Of a DNA stretch of 64,000 nt, positions 24,461-35,383 are shown piece by piece. Source of the DNA: Pseudozyma flocculosa PF-1 (Eukaryota; Basidiomycota; Ustilaginomycetes; Ustilaginales; Ustilaginaceae); the NCBI RefSeq assembly GCF_000417875.1, contig NW_006920872.1, forward strand, positions 821,287-885,286, given 5' to 3'. Under the pieces are notes generated by a model. That model did not search any database. It saw nothing but the letters and a program-made list of their open reading frames with translations, and was not told the DNA's origin. The position numbers and the translations under genes are program-made. The stretch's first letter is position 1. The number at the start of each line of letters is the position of its first letter.

Positions 24461-25066
24461 ATGCTGTGGAAACGGCATGATCGTGGCACGACGGAGATTC
24501 GAAGAGGGTATCGGCATCGGCATCGGCATCGGCATAGCATCGATAGAAGGCCCCTTAATGCAGTTTGAGATTCGACGAGGTCGAGGACCTGCCGCGCCCC
24601 AGGGATAGGTCAGGAGGTCTGGCACGATGTTGCTGGAGCGAGGCAACGCGACAAGGCCCGCCGCCGCTGTACCAGCAAGGAAACTCGCGGCGACGAGCGT
24701 GTTTGCCCCCCGCTCGCCCGTCGCACCGCGGTCAGGCGTCTGGCTTGGCTCGCCTCGCCTCGCCTCGGCTGGGTTCGGCTCGGCTCTCCGAGGAGCAAAG
24801 AGGAGGAGATTGGCAAGTGTATTGTCCTGTGCCCGCCACGCCGCTGCATCGAGCCGGCTGCGTGTCGGGCGGTCTACCTGTAACGTTGCGAAGAAAGGAG
24901 CGTGGGATGGGGGGGGAAAAACGAATGTGGCGGGAGCCGAAGCTCATAGAAGGAGGGACGGGGGACATGGAAGTGTGCGAGCGGGGGAGATGAGGAGCGA
25001 GCGCCGGTATAGGCAAGGATGGCCGGGCGCGGCGCTCGCTCGCTCGCTCGCGCGCCTGGCCGCCGA
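24461..25066. other. Convergent 3' spacer
   Basis: 606 bp between two convergent genes. It contains a short GGCATC repeat at about 24511-24535 and GC-rich tracts. No gene seen. Confidence 0.6.
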
Positions 25067-28000
25067 CTACTTTTTGATGACCTCGAAGCCGACGTTTTCA
25101 ATCTCGCTCGACATGGCCCAGATGACGGCGGCGGCCTCGAGCCCAGAGGTGGCCATCGAGATGAAAAAGGTGGCGGCGACGTGGATCGGGATGATCCACC
25201 AGTCCTTGAAGTCGTAGTAGTCCATGTCCTGGAAGATGACGCCGGCGCTGTAGAGGACCTGGAAGGTGCCAAACGACCAGCAGCTGATGATGTAGAGCCA
25301 GTAGGGCGTGGGGTCGTTGCCGGTGGGCAGGAACGAGAAGAGGAGGTTGATGCCCGTGCCGATGAGGCAAAAGACGCCAGCGGTCCACACCTTGCACGCG
25401 AGGGCGGGCATCGTGAAGCGCTTGGCGAGCTGGGCGATGCCCATGTACCACCGGCGGCGCTGCTTGAGGAAGTCGAGCACGTTGGACGGCGACTGCTCGC
25501 GCACAATGCCGTGGATGCGGCCGAGCGTGTAGCCCTTGGCCCACGCCACCTGGGAAAACTCAAAGTCCTCGGTGAGCGTGCCAAAGTCCCAGCCGATCTT
25601 GTTCTCGACCTCGCCGTTGATCATGAGGAAGGATCCGTGGACGCCAAACACGGGCCGCTTGAAGATGTTGGCCTGAAGCGAGAAGCGGGCGAGGTCGTCG
25701 CCGACGCGCAGCGCGTCGGCCACGGTAAAGGCCCAGCCGGCGACGCCCTTCCAGTAGTTGTGGGCGTTGTAGAGGATGATGCCCTGGCCAAAGTCGTGGG
25801 GCGTGTAGCGGATCATGTCCATGCAGCCGCGGAGCGATGCGGCGTCCATGATCGACTCCTCGTCCATGTGCATCACCCAGTCGTAGGGGGTCAGCTTGGC
25901 CACGTGGCGGAAGTAGTCGAGGGCGCGCGCCTTGTGCTTGGCCATCTTGCCCGGCGACACGTACGCCTTGGGCGTGACGATGTTGTTGAGGTCCGGGTAT
26001 GCGTTGGGCTCGTCGGTGAGCACAATGACCTCGACGGCCGGGTGGTACTTTTCCAGCTTGCGCAGCTCGAGGTGGCAGCGGCGCGTGGCGTCCTCGTTGG
26101 TGCCGCGCGTGACCGAGACAATGTAGAGCTTGTGGATGCGGTCGCGGTAGACGCGCTTCGAGTCCTGCTGCTTGCGCGACAGCGTAATGTCCGGCGCCAT
26201 GAAGCCGACAAAGGTGATGACGACAAAGGGGAAGGTGAAGAGCCACAGCACCTTCCACAGCAGGCTAAACGATGCCGGCATGGGCGTCTTGAAGTACGCC
26301 CACGGGTTGAACCAGCCCCAGATGAAGCCGACGCCGAGCGCGCCGACGGGCAGCAGGATAAAGGTGCACGAGCTCATCCGCAGCAGCCGCCAGGCGCGCC
26401 GGGCCTGCTCGGTGTCGAGCACGTCCGAGGTGAAGATGGTCGACTTGAGGTCGGCGTCGGTGAAGCCGTAGGCCTCTGGCGGACCGATGGGCTCGGGCTG
26501 CTCCTCGGGCGTGCGCCAGTGCTTGCACGCGTACACGAAGCGCCCGAAGCCACGCTGGCCGCTGCGGAAGCGGCCGGGGATCGAGGCCAAAAAGGCCGGG
26601 ATGTCCTCGAGGAAAAAGTCGATCACCAGGCGGACCAGGGCACCGAGGAACGACACCGTGTCGCGCGTGGCCAGGTTCTTGGAGAGCCACGCCGAGCTGC
26701 TGATCGACCAGCGGTCAATCGTCTTGCCGAGCACCCAGCCAAAGGCCCAGTTGAGCGTGAAGCAGAGGCACCAGCCTGCAGCGGTCTCGGCGGCAGCAGA
26801 GGAGAGCACGGGCGTGAAGAAGCAGGGACGGGGCGAAGACACGGTGGCGAAAATCAGCATTGCCGCGCGCGACGATGGCAACCCTTCGCGCCGAGACCGG
26901 ACTCACCGTACGACACCAGGCTCCAGTAGTCGACGCCCTCTTTGTGCCACTTGACGACCATGGGCGGCAGGATGCCAAAGACGATGGGCATCTGCGACAC
27001 GTAGAAGCCGAGGGCGATGCGGCCGAGCGCCTTGAAGAGCCAGTTGCCGATGAGCCACTGGCCCATGATGGACATCTCGAGCCAGAGGAAGACCATAAAG
27101 GCGCGGAGGAGGATGGCGGGGGAGCCGCCAAAGTCGTCCTTCTTGAGGTTGACGCCGAGCACGCCCTCGCGGAACGTGATAGGCGCGAGCGCCTGGAGCA
27201 TCTGAGTCTCGATGCGGTTGTAGCAGAGGAAGAGGAAGGTGAGGGCGCCCAGAACGAGCTCGAGCGAGATGTAGGTCCAGCGCGACCGGAGGCGGAGTCG
27301 CTCGAGGATCTGCGATTCAGCCAGGTCGGCGAGCCAGATGCCCAGCAGGAAGGGCTGATTGGTGCTGTAGGTCGAGGCAAGCGCGACCATGAGCACCAGG
27401 TAGAGCGCCTGCCGCCGCCAGAGCGGCATGTACATGAGCACGGGCATCAGGAAGAGGCAGAACATCATGCCCCAGAGCTGCGTGTACATCGACCAGAGCA
27501 TGCCCTCGTACTTGAGCTGGTAGACGTGGTCGCGGTTGGTGAAGATGCGCATCACGTCGACGGCAATCTCGCTGAAGCTGGTCGAGGTGGCGATGACGTA
27601 GCCCTTGCGCTTGACGAGCGTGCACCAGTCCGGGTACCACAGGTTGTCGCCGATCTTGAGAATGGGGCTCGCCTTCTGCGCCGGGTAGTAGGCACCGCCG
27701 GCGCACGACGTGGCCTGGGCGATGCAGGCGATGACCGACATGACGGCGAGGCGCCACGTGCGGCGCAGCATGGCGTCCGGCAGCGACTTCCACACGAGGG
27801 GCTTGCCGCGGTGCAGGCGGCGGAACCACGAGGTCACGTTGAGGCGGCCGGCCAGCATGAAAAAGAAGATCAGGCCCATCTTGGACCGCAGGATGTCGCG
27901 CGCGCTTCCCGGCTGGATGACTTCAGGGAACAGCTTGGCAAAGGTGTGCGTGAAGTAGTGCTCGTTGAACCTGCAGGGGTAGGGGCGGGCGAAGGACGTC

Positions 28001-28438
28001 GCAGGTCCTCGTCAGCTTCCATCTTTGGCATGTGCCCGCGGAGAGACGGCGGCCTGGCTCGCCCACTCACACCATGATCATCGCGATGCCGCGCAGGCCG
28101 TCGAGGTAGCCCGTGTCGACCTCCTTGAAGCGCTTCTCGGGCTCCTTTTTGGGCGCCGGCGGCTCCTTTTTGGGCTCCTCATCCGCCGTGCCTGGAAGCT
28201 TCTGTGTCTCGGCATCGAGCAAGACTGGCACCGGCAGGACGCCATCGACCGGGCTAGAGGATTCTTGCTTCTCGAGAGGTACGCCCTTGAGCTCGTCGCT
28301 GGCGAGGCTGAGCGTGGTGCCTCCAGCCGGCGAGGTCGGGTATGACGGGGCCGTCGAGGACTCGTTCGATGCGGAGGCATGCTTCTCGAGGTCCACCGCG
28401 AACGCGACGGGCGCCGTCAGAGAGGTCTTTTCGGCCAT
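25067..28438 (-). CDS. Acyltransferase-3 / GT2 (egghead-like) fusion protein
   Basis: Two membrane enzymes in one 1046-residue chain. Exons 28438..28071, 27970..26907 and 26775..25067 join in frame. Residues 1-110 are a Pro/Glu/Lys-rich cytosolic tail. Residues of about 111-480 are an acyltransferase-3 domain: YLDGLRGIA at 111-119, then a conserved histidine (VFNEHYF), FFMLAGRLN and about ten hydrophobic helices. Residues of about 490-1046 are a GT family 2 domain of the egghead type: paired membrane helices, a nucleotide-binding DEES (782-785), TED (Asp-881), QRRRW (916-920) and C-terminal helices. Fruit-fly egghead is a GDP-mannose-using beta-1,4-mannosyltransferase; the donor here is inferred. 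The fusion suggests coupled glycosylation and O-acylation at a membrane. The intron 2 acceptor (at 26776) is the least certain join, but both domains share one open path. Confidence 0.82.
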
Positions 28439-30237
28439 CTTCGCAGAGGCCAGGGCGATGAAGAGGGGGTTGCGAGGGAAGGAGAGGAGGGTTGGAACCA
28501 CTCTCACGGCGGATCCCGGCTGTCAAGGCTTGATGTCGGGAGGAAGAGCAGGCGGTGATGGTGATGGTGATGGTGAAGAGGGATCTGGGCCTGACTCGAA
28601 AGGACCAAGACGGGCAGATGGCTCGAGGCTCGCTGGAGATGGACAGCGGTAGTCCAAGATTGTACCGCAGGTCGATGGCGTCGAGGAGCTTCTCAGAACG
28701 TCCGAGGGTCTCCCGACAGCAAGGCGGACTTCGACCAGCACGTTCAAAGCAGTCGACGAGGGGTGGCCAGCGAGAGGGGCGTTGGTGTCCTTCTACGTCG
28801 AAACTTGTGGACAGCTGGCTGCCTCGTGGTGCATTGTGCGTGTCCGACAGCACCAAGCGGCGAACCCGCGTCGGCCGCAAACCTGCGCTGCTGATCCGGC
28901 GACGCGCACCCGTCAGCACATGGGATCCGTCGGCGGCGCGGTCGGTCAAATGCACAGCAACGGGAGCCAGTGTTGGGGGAAGCGGCGGATCCTGCGAGAG
29001 GCAAAGACGAGGCCCAAGGGCGAGCGCGCAGAGAGGAGGCACCGGCGACGGCAAGGCCGTGATTGGCCCGTGAGCAGGGGCGAGTGGTGAGTGGTGCTGC
29101 CGGGAGAATGTTGGGCGTTCATCTACCACCGTGTGCACCTCGGTTCATGTCAGAGGCAGAGCGCAGAGATGTATATCGATGGGGCCAAGCCTCACGCCGA
29201 GCAGAGCTCCTGTCTCTGGGATCGCGCTCGGCGTGGGAGCGCGAGAGGGCGCTCCAAGAGATTGGGTCGGTCGCGGCAGCCCGGCGCGACGCACAGGATC
29301 GCCGGAACGGGAAGCAAGCCGTTCCATAGCAGCAGCGCGATAGTCGAGCGGGCAGAGCGAGGGGCAATACGGGACGGGTACCAGCCAAAGAGCGCTCTTC
29401 CGGTCCCGGAAGGGGGGCCGAGACGGCAGGGGCCTCTGAGGAACCACCGCGGTAGCCGGGCCTTTGGGTCGAGGGGGTTGGCTACCATTCCTAGATCGTC
29501 GTCGAGCGGCGAGAGTGTACCAGAGCGGAGTAGCGTGGGAGAGTGGCGGAGAGAAGGGCAAGTTCAAAGGCAGACCGGGTCGGCGGCAGCGGCGCACCAC
29601 CAGGAGAGGCGCAGGTCGGCGACGAAACAGAGAAGGAGAGAGGTCGAGGATCAAGGTTCAAGCTGCGTCTGGGTGCGAACGAGGCAGGGCCTCGAAGCGC
29701 TGTATACGGTGCCGTCGACGACGAAAGGACGACGAAAGGGCGGAGTGCGGACTATGGCAGAGCAGCAGCCTTGGAGCGGCTGCGACAGAGGGAGTGGTGG
29801 AGAGGAAGAGGAAGAGGAAGAGGAAGCAAGCCGCGCGCTCGAGGGCCGCGTGCTGGCTGGCAGCAGCAAATCAATACAACCCGCGCGGTGGCCAGAGCGG
29901 GTCCAATTCAAAACGACGCAGGCGCCTGCACCTCGGAGACGAGGCCGGAGCGATTTTGAATTGGCGGAATACAAACGCCACGCGCGTTTCTGGGTGGCTC
30001 GGCGTGGGGGGCGCCTCTCCTGGCGTGGCAGGCCAGGCGCGCTCCCTCTTCCTAGCCACCACCACCGGCGTCCCCATCCCCCTCATCCCCCCATACCCAA
30101 CACCACCACTAAAGCTAGTATTGTAGCACCGCCACCTCGACTTCAGCACCCGACACCGACTCCGAGCCGCATCCTCCTACCGCTTGGGCACTCCATCAGT
30201 CCCGCCGCGCAAGAGCCTTAGCTCCGAGCCCCCTGCC
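28439..30237. other. Long spacer without recognised gene
   Basis: About 1.8 kb upstream of the fusion gene. An open frame of about 375 codons from 29091 begins with GTG, is low in complexity and has no family signature, so I do not call it. Confidence 0.5.
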
Positions 30238-30982
30238 ATGGTACCAAGTCCTCTGCTCTCTGCCCGCAGCGCCCTGGCCACCTTTCGTCGTGCTCGGCGC
30301 TCGTCCGACTAACGGCTTCTGCACTTCAGGAAGATATCAAAGCCCAATATCTGCAAAGTCAACGCTCGGAAGCCGAGAGTGCGGCCTCGCCCCGCTCTGA
30401 CAGCCCAGAGGTTCTTCACCCTGCCTGCCTGCTTACCGTCCCTTCCGTTCTGAGCCGTTCCGGATCGCAGGCCAGGAACGCGACACCGAGCAGAACGGCA
30501 GTCCTCAAGGCACAGATCCGCGCCAGTAGCATCGTCGGCGCATCCGAGTCCATGTCAGTATGCCGACCGCGTTAGACATCAGCATCCTTCGCACCCCGGT
30601 TGACCGACAGCGAGCAAGCCACTCACGTCATGGTGGCGAGCGAGGCACAATTGGCCGACTTAGTTCGGACCGGAGCGGAGCATCGCACCGTCTCGGTCGG
30701 CTTGCCTCTTGCTATCGGTCCTCGGTGGTAGGGGGCCGCAGGTTCAGAGCTCACAATGATCGGCGAGCCGTACGCGGTGATTCAGGTCACTCTATGCACG
30801 GAAGCACAGCCTGGAAGGGGCATTCCAGCTGCGCGTCTGGCGAAGTCCGTCGTCGAAGCGGAGTTGGACAGGCATCCATCTCCTTGATGGGTTACTCTGC
30901 GTCCCAAAGGGTGGTCGGAGTCGATATTCCAGCGCCACGGTCGCTCTACGGCTCGACTGCAGACGCTGAGCCCGGACCATGA
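30238..30982 (+). CDS. Possible small intron-containing gene, unknown
   Basis: Tentative. An ATG at 30238 is followed at once by GTACCA. Splicing 30241..30329 (ending CTTCAG) puts it in frame with a 74-codon block from 30330 (EDIKAQYLQSQRSEAESAAS). A second junction (GTCAGT at 30554, GACAG ending 30610) then continues in frame into a block reading THVMVASEAQLADLV and SVGLPLAIGPR, after which TAG stops at 30729. An alternative third intron (30728..30785) would bypass this stop. The fit of phases at two consecutive junctions is suggestive, but introns are shorter than the neighbours' and no homologue is recognised. The end given is the furthest open frame. Confidence 0.25.
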
Positions 30983-32149
30983 ACGAACCGAACACTCGGT
31001 CGAGCAGCTTGTTGCCGCTTTGGGAAGGTCGACATCCTAATCCGACCTATCCTCGGCCGCTGCCGATCCGACCGGCAGCGACAGCCTTCCTGAGCCGGTA
31101 GAGCTGCCGACTCGCCCTCGACGATGCTCGCCACCATTATACTGTTTGTCAGCCACCTTCGACCGCAGGCAGGCCAACTCGACAGCACTGCTTTGTGGGA
31201 AGCTGTTTCTCGGACCTCGATCCTCTCCGACCGCATTCGACCTGCTCCTGAAAAACGGCGCTGTCCCCAACGACGTCGACACGAACAACACCATCGACCG
31301 GCCAACTCCTTTCGCCGCTTGGCCCAAACGACGAGCGCAGACAATGCCTGGCACATCGCAACCGGTCCGATGTCCCCTGAAAATCGGCAGCGGTGCAGAC
31401 CATCCTTCGATCCCACGTCGTCGCCGCTCCAATCCGCTGGCGCTGTAGGCGGAGCGCTCGCCTCGCCGCTGCCAGGTCGCTGTTGACTCGATCGGACCCA
31501 TTCCGAAGCCAGCCAGGCGGCCAGCGAGAGCCGATCGACGACGCTTCGGGCCGACAGGCCTCGCTCCGAGAGGCAGGACGACGGCGACGGATGGACAGTG
31601 CGTGGAGATGCAGGGACGAGCCCCTCGGTGGCCGTCATGCGGAACGGAGCCAGCAAAGGTCATCCTCGCGTCGCGTGGCACACCCGGAATGCGTATTTTT
31701 CCAGCGGACGCCTTCCTGATCCGAGCCGACCGAAGGCCATGCAGCCACGCCACGCGGCCTGCCAGGAACGCTCGCTGCGCGTTGGGCTAGCCGAGTCGAA
31801 GGCGATCCCCTTCCAGACAGGCAGGCAGCGGGCAAACAAGCAACAAACACGGACGGCAAGCCATCCAAACACCAGTAGGGCCACTGGCCCACCTCGCAAC
31901 ACGACGGCGGTCAGACGGCGAAGCCAGGCACGCACTCGCGCCAAGGCAAGCCAAGCCAAGCGACAGCGAGCCAAGTCCGAGTGAGTAGAAACGAGCGTGT
32001 ATCCATTGCAAAGGCGAAGAAGGCAGAGTCCGAGAGGCAAAAAAGGACAGACTAAAACGAGGGGAAAAAGATAGTAGCGGCAGGACGACGCGCCGAGGCC
32101 ACCGCCGACCGCCACCACCGGACAGCCAACGTCTACGGGCGGACGCGCG
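30983..32149. other. Spacer with weak coding-like block
   Basis: An ATG-started frame at 31124..31486 (120 codons, containing GQLDSTALWEAVSRTS) reads hydrophilic and protein-like but has no family match. The remainder shows nothing clear. Confidence 0.4.
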
Positions 32150-34480
32150 CTACGACAACGTGGGAAAGGCGAGCTTGCAGCGGTTCGCCAGCTGCTTGAT
32201 CTCCTGGGCGCGGCTCTTGTGCATCACCAGGAGCGCGTCCTTGGTATCGACGATGACAACGTCCTGGAGGCCGATGCAGCCGATGACGCGGCCGGAGCCG
32301 GGTACAATGAAGCCGGTGGCATCGTCGAAGAAGACGCTCGACTCGTCGCCGAGGACAATGACGGGCTCCTCTTCGAGGCTGGCGGCGGCTTCGGAAACTG
32401 CCTCGGCGGTCGTCTTGGGGCCGGGGCCGGACTCGATGGGGGCGAGGGGCGGCAGCGGGCAGAGAGGCGATCGGGGCGAGGGCGATAGCGATGGCGTCCA
32501 CGCCGAAGTCGCGCTGAGCGGGGGAGTCGGCAGGCCGCCTGCCATCGAGAGGGGCGATCGGGGCGTGCTGGGAGCCGAAGACAGCCGGCGCCATTCCGAG
32601 AGGCTGGCAAAGTCGCCCAGGTCCTTCCAGACGAGGGGCGCGGGCACCACCATCATGTCGCCGCTAGCGGCCGCAGGCTCGGCGATGGCGTGGTCGATGG
32701 AGATCTTGAGCAGCGTCGGCCACACCTTTGCCAGCTCGGCCGCGTAGCCTTCGGTGCCGTGCAGCTGGGCAAGGCCGTCGAGGCCGCGGTAGAGGTCCGG
32801 CTGGTGCCTCTGCAGCATGTCGAGGAGCACCCTGGCGCTGGCGACAAAGATGCCCGCATTCCAGCAGTGCTGGCCATCGGCGATGAGGCGGGCGGCCGTG
32901 GCGGCGTCGGGCTTCTCCTTGAACGACGAGACGCGGAAGGCGCGATCGCCGGTGGCGGCCGTGGTCGTCGTCGTCGTGTCCGCTGTCGCCGCACTCGTTG
33001 CAGCGCCTCGGTCGGACTCCGAGGCCGGCGCACCGATGTGGATGTAGCCAAAAGCGGTCGACGGCTCGGTGGGCTGGATGCCGATGGTGACGAGGACGTC
33101 GTGGGCCTGCGCCACCCGGACCGCCTCGCGCACCGCCGTGTAGAATTGCGGGTTCTGTTGGCAGAGGGGGCCAGAGGAGAAGAGGGGGCAGGGCAAGAAG
33201 CCGGGTGGTCAGAAGGCCGATCTACACCACTCAGGAATCCGAAGCCAGGGCCAGGGGTCGCTCGCCCCCTCGGGCTGGCTCTCAACTCCAAGACGCGGGG
33301 ATCGAAATCGCAACGACAGGCAGGCCCACCGCCAGCGCGCCCAGTCCAGCGGCCAGCCCAGCTGCCAGGCAGAGAGGAGCGCAAATTCGGCGAAGGCTGG
33401 GTTCGAAAACAGGCAGGCTAGAGCAGGCCAGCGACGGCTCTCTCTCTCTGCCCCCAGCGAGGCACAGGGCGAACGAGCGAGCGAGAGAGCGAGCAAGTCG
33501 GTCGGGCCGGAGCCTCTGAGTTTGCACGTCCAACACTGCGTCCAAGCCGATACTGCGCTCTCGCTCGCTGGCCCCTCTCCTCGCAGGCCAGCCAACCCTC
33601 GCCCTGCCCTGAGCCCCTGCTTGCATGGCCCTTTTCGCCTTTGCTGCAGCTGCGAAACAGCAAGGACCCGACTTCTGATGCTCACCTTATCTTCTGCTGG
33701 CATGACATGGTCTGCGGCAAAACTGCCGACGATGGCGTCGGGGTCGCGCTTGAGGCAGATGGCCGCAGCGAGGCCGATGGCGGCCATGCTCTCCTTTGGG
33801 CAGGGCTCGGTGACGAGGTTGTCGCCTTCGAGCTCACCCAGGAGCTGCTGGCCCACCTCGGAGGCATGCGCGTTTCCGGTGACGACGACAATGTTGGAGC
33901 GGTACGAGAGCGGGCGCAGGCGGTTCCAGGTGTTTTGCAGCAGCGAGCCGCCGTTGCCCTCGAGGTCGAGCAGGAACTTGGGTCGAGCGTCGCGCGACAG
34001 AGGCCACAGCCTCGTCCCGGACCCACCGGCGGGGATGATGCTGTAGAACGAGGGGATGGGGCCGGTGTGGATCGGGAGAGGTCGTCGTCCCGTCATCGCG
34101 CCCGTCGATGGAGGGAGGCGCGACAGGGGAGGGCTAGCCCGCAGCCCACCCATCGGGTCGTCGACGGCGTCCTCGGGCGTGGTCAGCGTCGAGCTGCAGG
34201 CGCTGTCGACCTGGAAGGTGTAGTCGTCCAGCGACATGGCCGTCTGCTCCGCCGCCGATCGCAGGCAGGTTCCAAGAAGCAGGTAGGCATGGTCAGTCGG
34301 GCCGGCCAGCAGGCAGAATCGTGTCTGCATCAGCGGCGATGCCAAGGCAAGGCGGACACTCACAACGTTGTTGAGCTGGTCCAGGGTTCCAGTGGTGTCC
34401 GCAGCGGCGTGAACGGCGTCCTTGCCGACGGCGTGCTCGCCGGCCATGATGGCGGTGATGACTCCGTTGACCGACTCCAT
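32150..34480 (-). CDS. ManC-type mannose-1-phosphate guanylyltransferase
   Basis: Predicted to make GDP-mannose from mannose-1-phosphate and GTP in the cytosol. Exons 34480..34364, 34243..33686 and 33154..32150 join in frame (559 residues). The nucleotidyltransferase signature PAGGSGTRLWPLSR begins at residue 110, followed by KFLLDLEG. Later motifs are FAADHVM, FKEKPDAATAARL, WNAGIFVAS and, near the end, DVVIVDTKDALLV with AQEIKQLA. These belong to the bacterial ManC/AlgA type, not to the Psa1/Mpg1-type pyrophosphorylase that fungi normally use. It lacks the cupin phosphomannose isomerase domain of bifunctional ManC. It carries a ~105-residue N-terminal extension, a Thr/Ala-rich insertion (exon 3, near 32980) and a Pro/Ser-rich insertion near 32450. 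It sits between two acyltransferase-3 genes. Confidence 0.85.
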
Positions 34481-35351
34481 GTTGGTCGGACGAGCAGGCA
34501 GGCAAAGATGAGGGAGCGAGGAGGAAGCTGTTGAAGAGGGGTTGACGAGATGGGGAGGGGAGGGGAGCAAGGTGATGTCTTGAGGCTTGGGGAGAGGTCT
34601 GGAGGCAGAGGAGGGGTCAAAGGGACGATGATCGAACACCCGCTTGGTCGTCGTCCTTATGTAGCCTCACCTTGGTCGCTCTTGGTCTTCAAAGGCAGGC
34701 GAGCAATACACGAGGTCAAAGGAAGGGGGATGTTGAAGATATGCAGCGGGGCGGCCCAGCGTCGACCATCGCGTTGAACGCTCGACCAGGCACGAGGCTC
34801 GAATCGACGGCGAAGGCCGGACTGGCGAACAAGGTTTCGACAAGACATGGTCCCGAGAAGGTCTCTGATTCGATCGGCCGCCCCAGCGATGGAAGGGTGG
34901 GAACGTCGTTCCGCTTTCGGCGGTGGCGGCGGCGGCGAGGGGAGAAAGAGTGGCGCCGGGTCCGGGCTGCTAGCGTGCTGCGCCACAGTGAGTCGACGGG
35001 AGCGATGCATTGAGGAGGCAAACGAGCTAGATGGCCGCAAAAGGACCGGCAAGCGCGGGGGAGGCAGGAGAGGCGCGGCGGTAGACGATGACGAGAAGGC
35101 GGTTTCGGGCCGCGGGACGGTGGGACGCGGTCGATGGGCAGCCGGACGAGAGGCGTTGGCGTCCCCTCGCCACGGAGGAGGTTCCTTGTTGGCTCGACGA
35201 CGACGACAAAGACGAGATGCTGGGCAGGGCAGGCAGGAGGGAGACGGGGATCGACCCTACGTGACGATCCAAAACGCCGGAAGCGAGCGAGGGAGTGCAG
35301 CGGAAGCAGGAGAGCGAGGTGAAGCATGATCTATCTATCGAGCAGCAGCGT

Positions 35352-35383
<32 letters not shown>

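Noticed and set aside
25019..26929. 636-codon plus-strand frame opposite the GT2 domain
   Set aside because: Antisense shadow of the GT2 exon.
29091..30221. Open frame of about 375 codons upstream of the fusion gene
   Set aside because: Starts with GTG, is low in complexity (Glu, Arg and Pro runs) and has no family signature.
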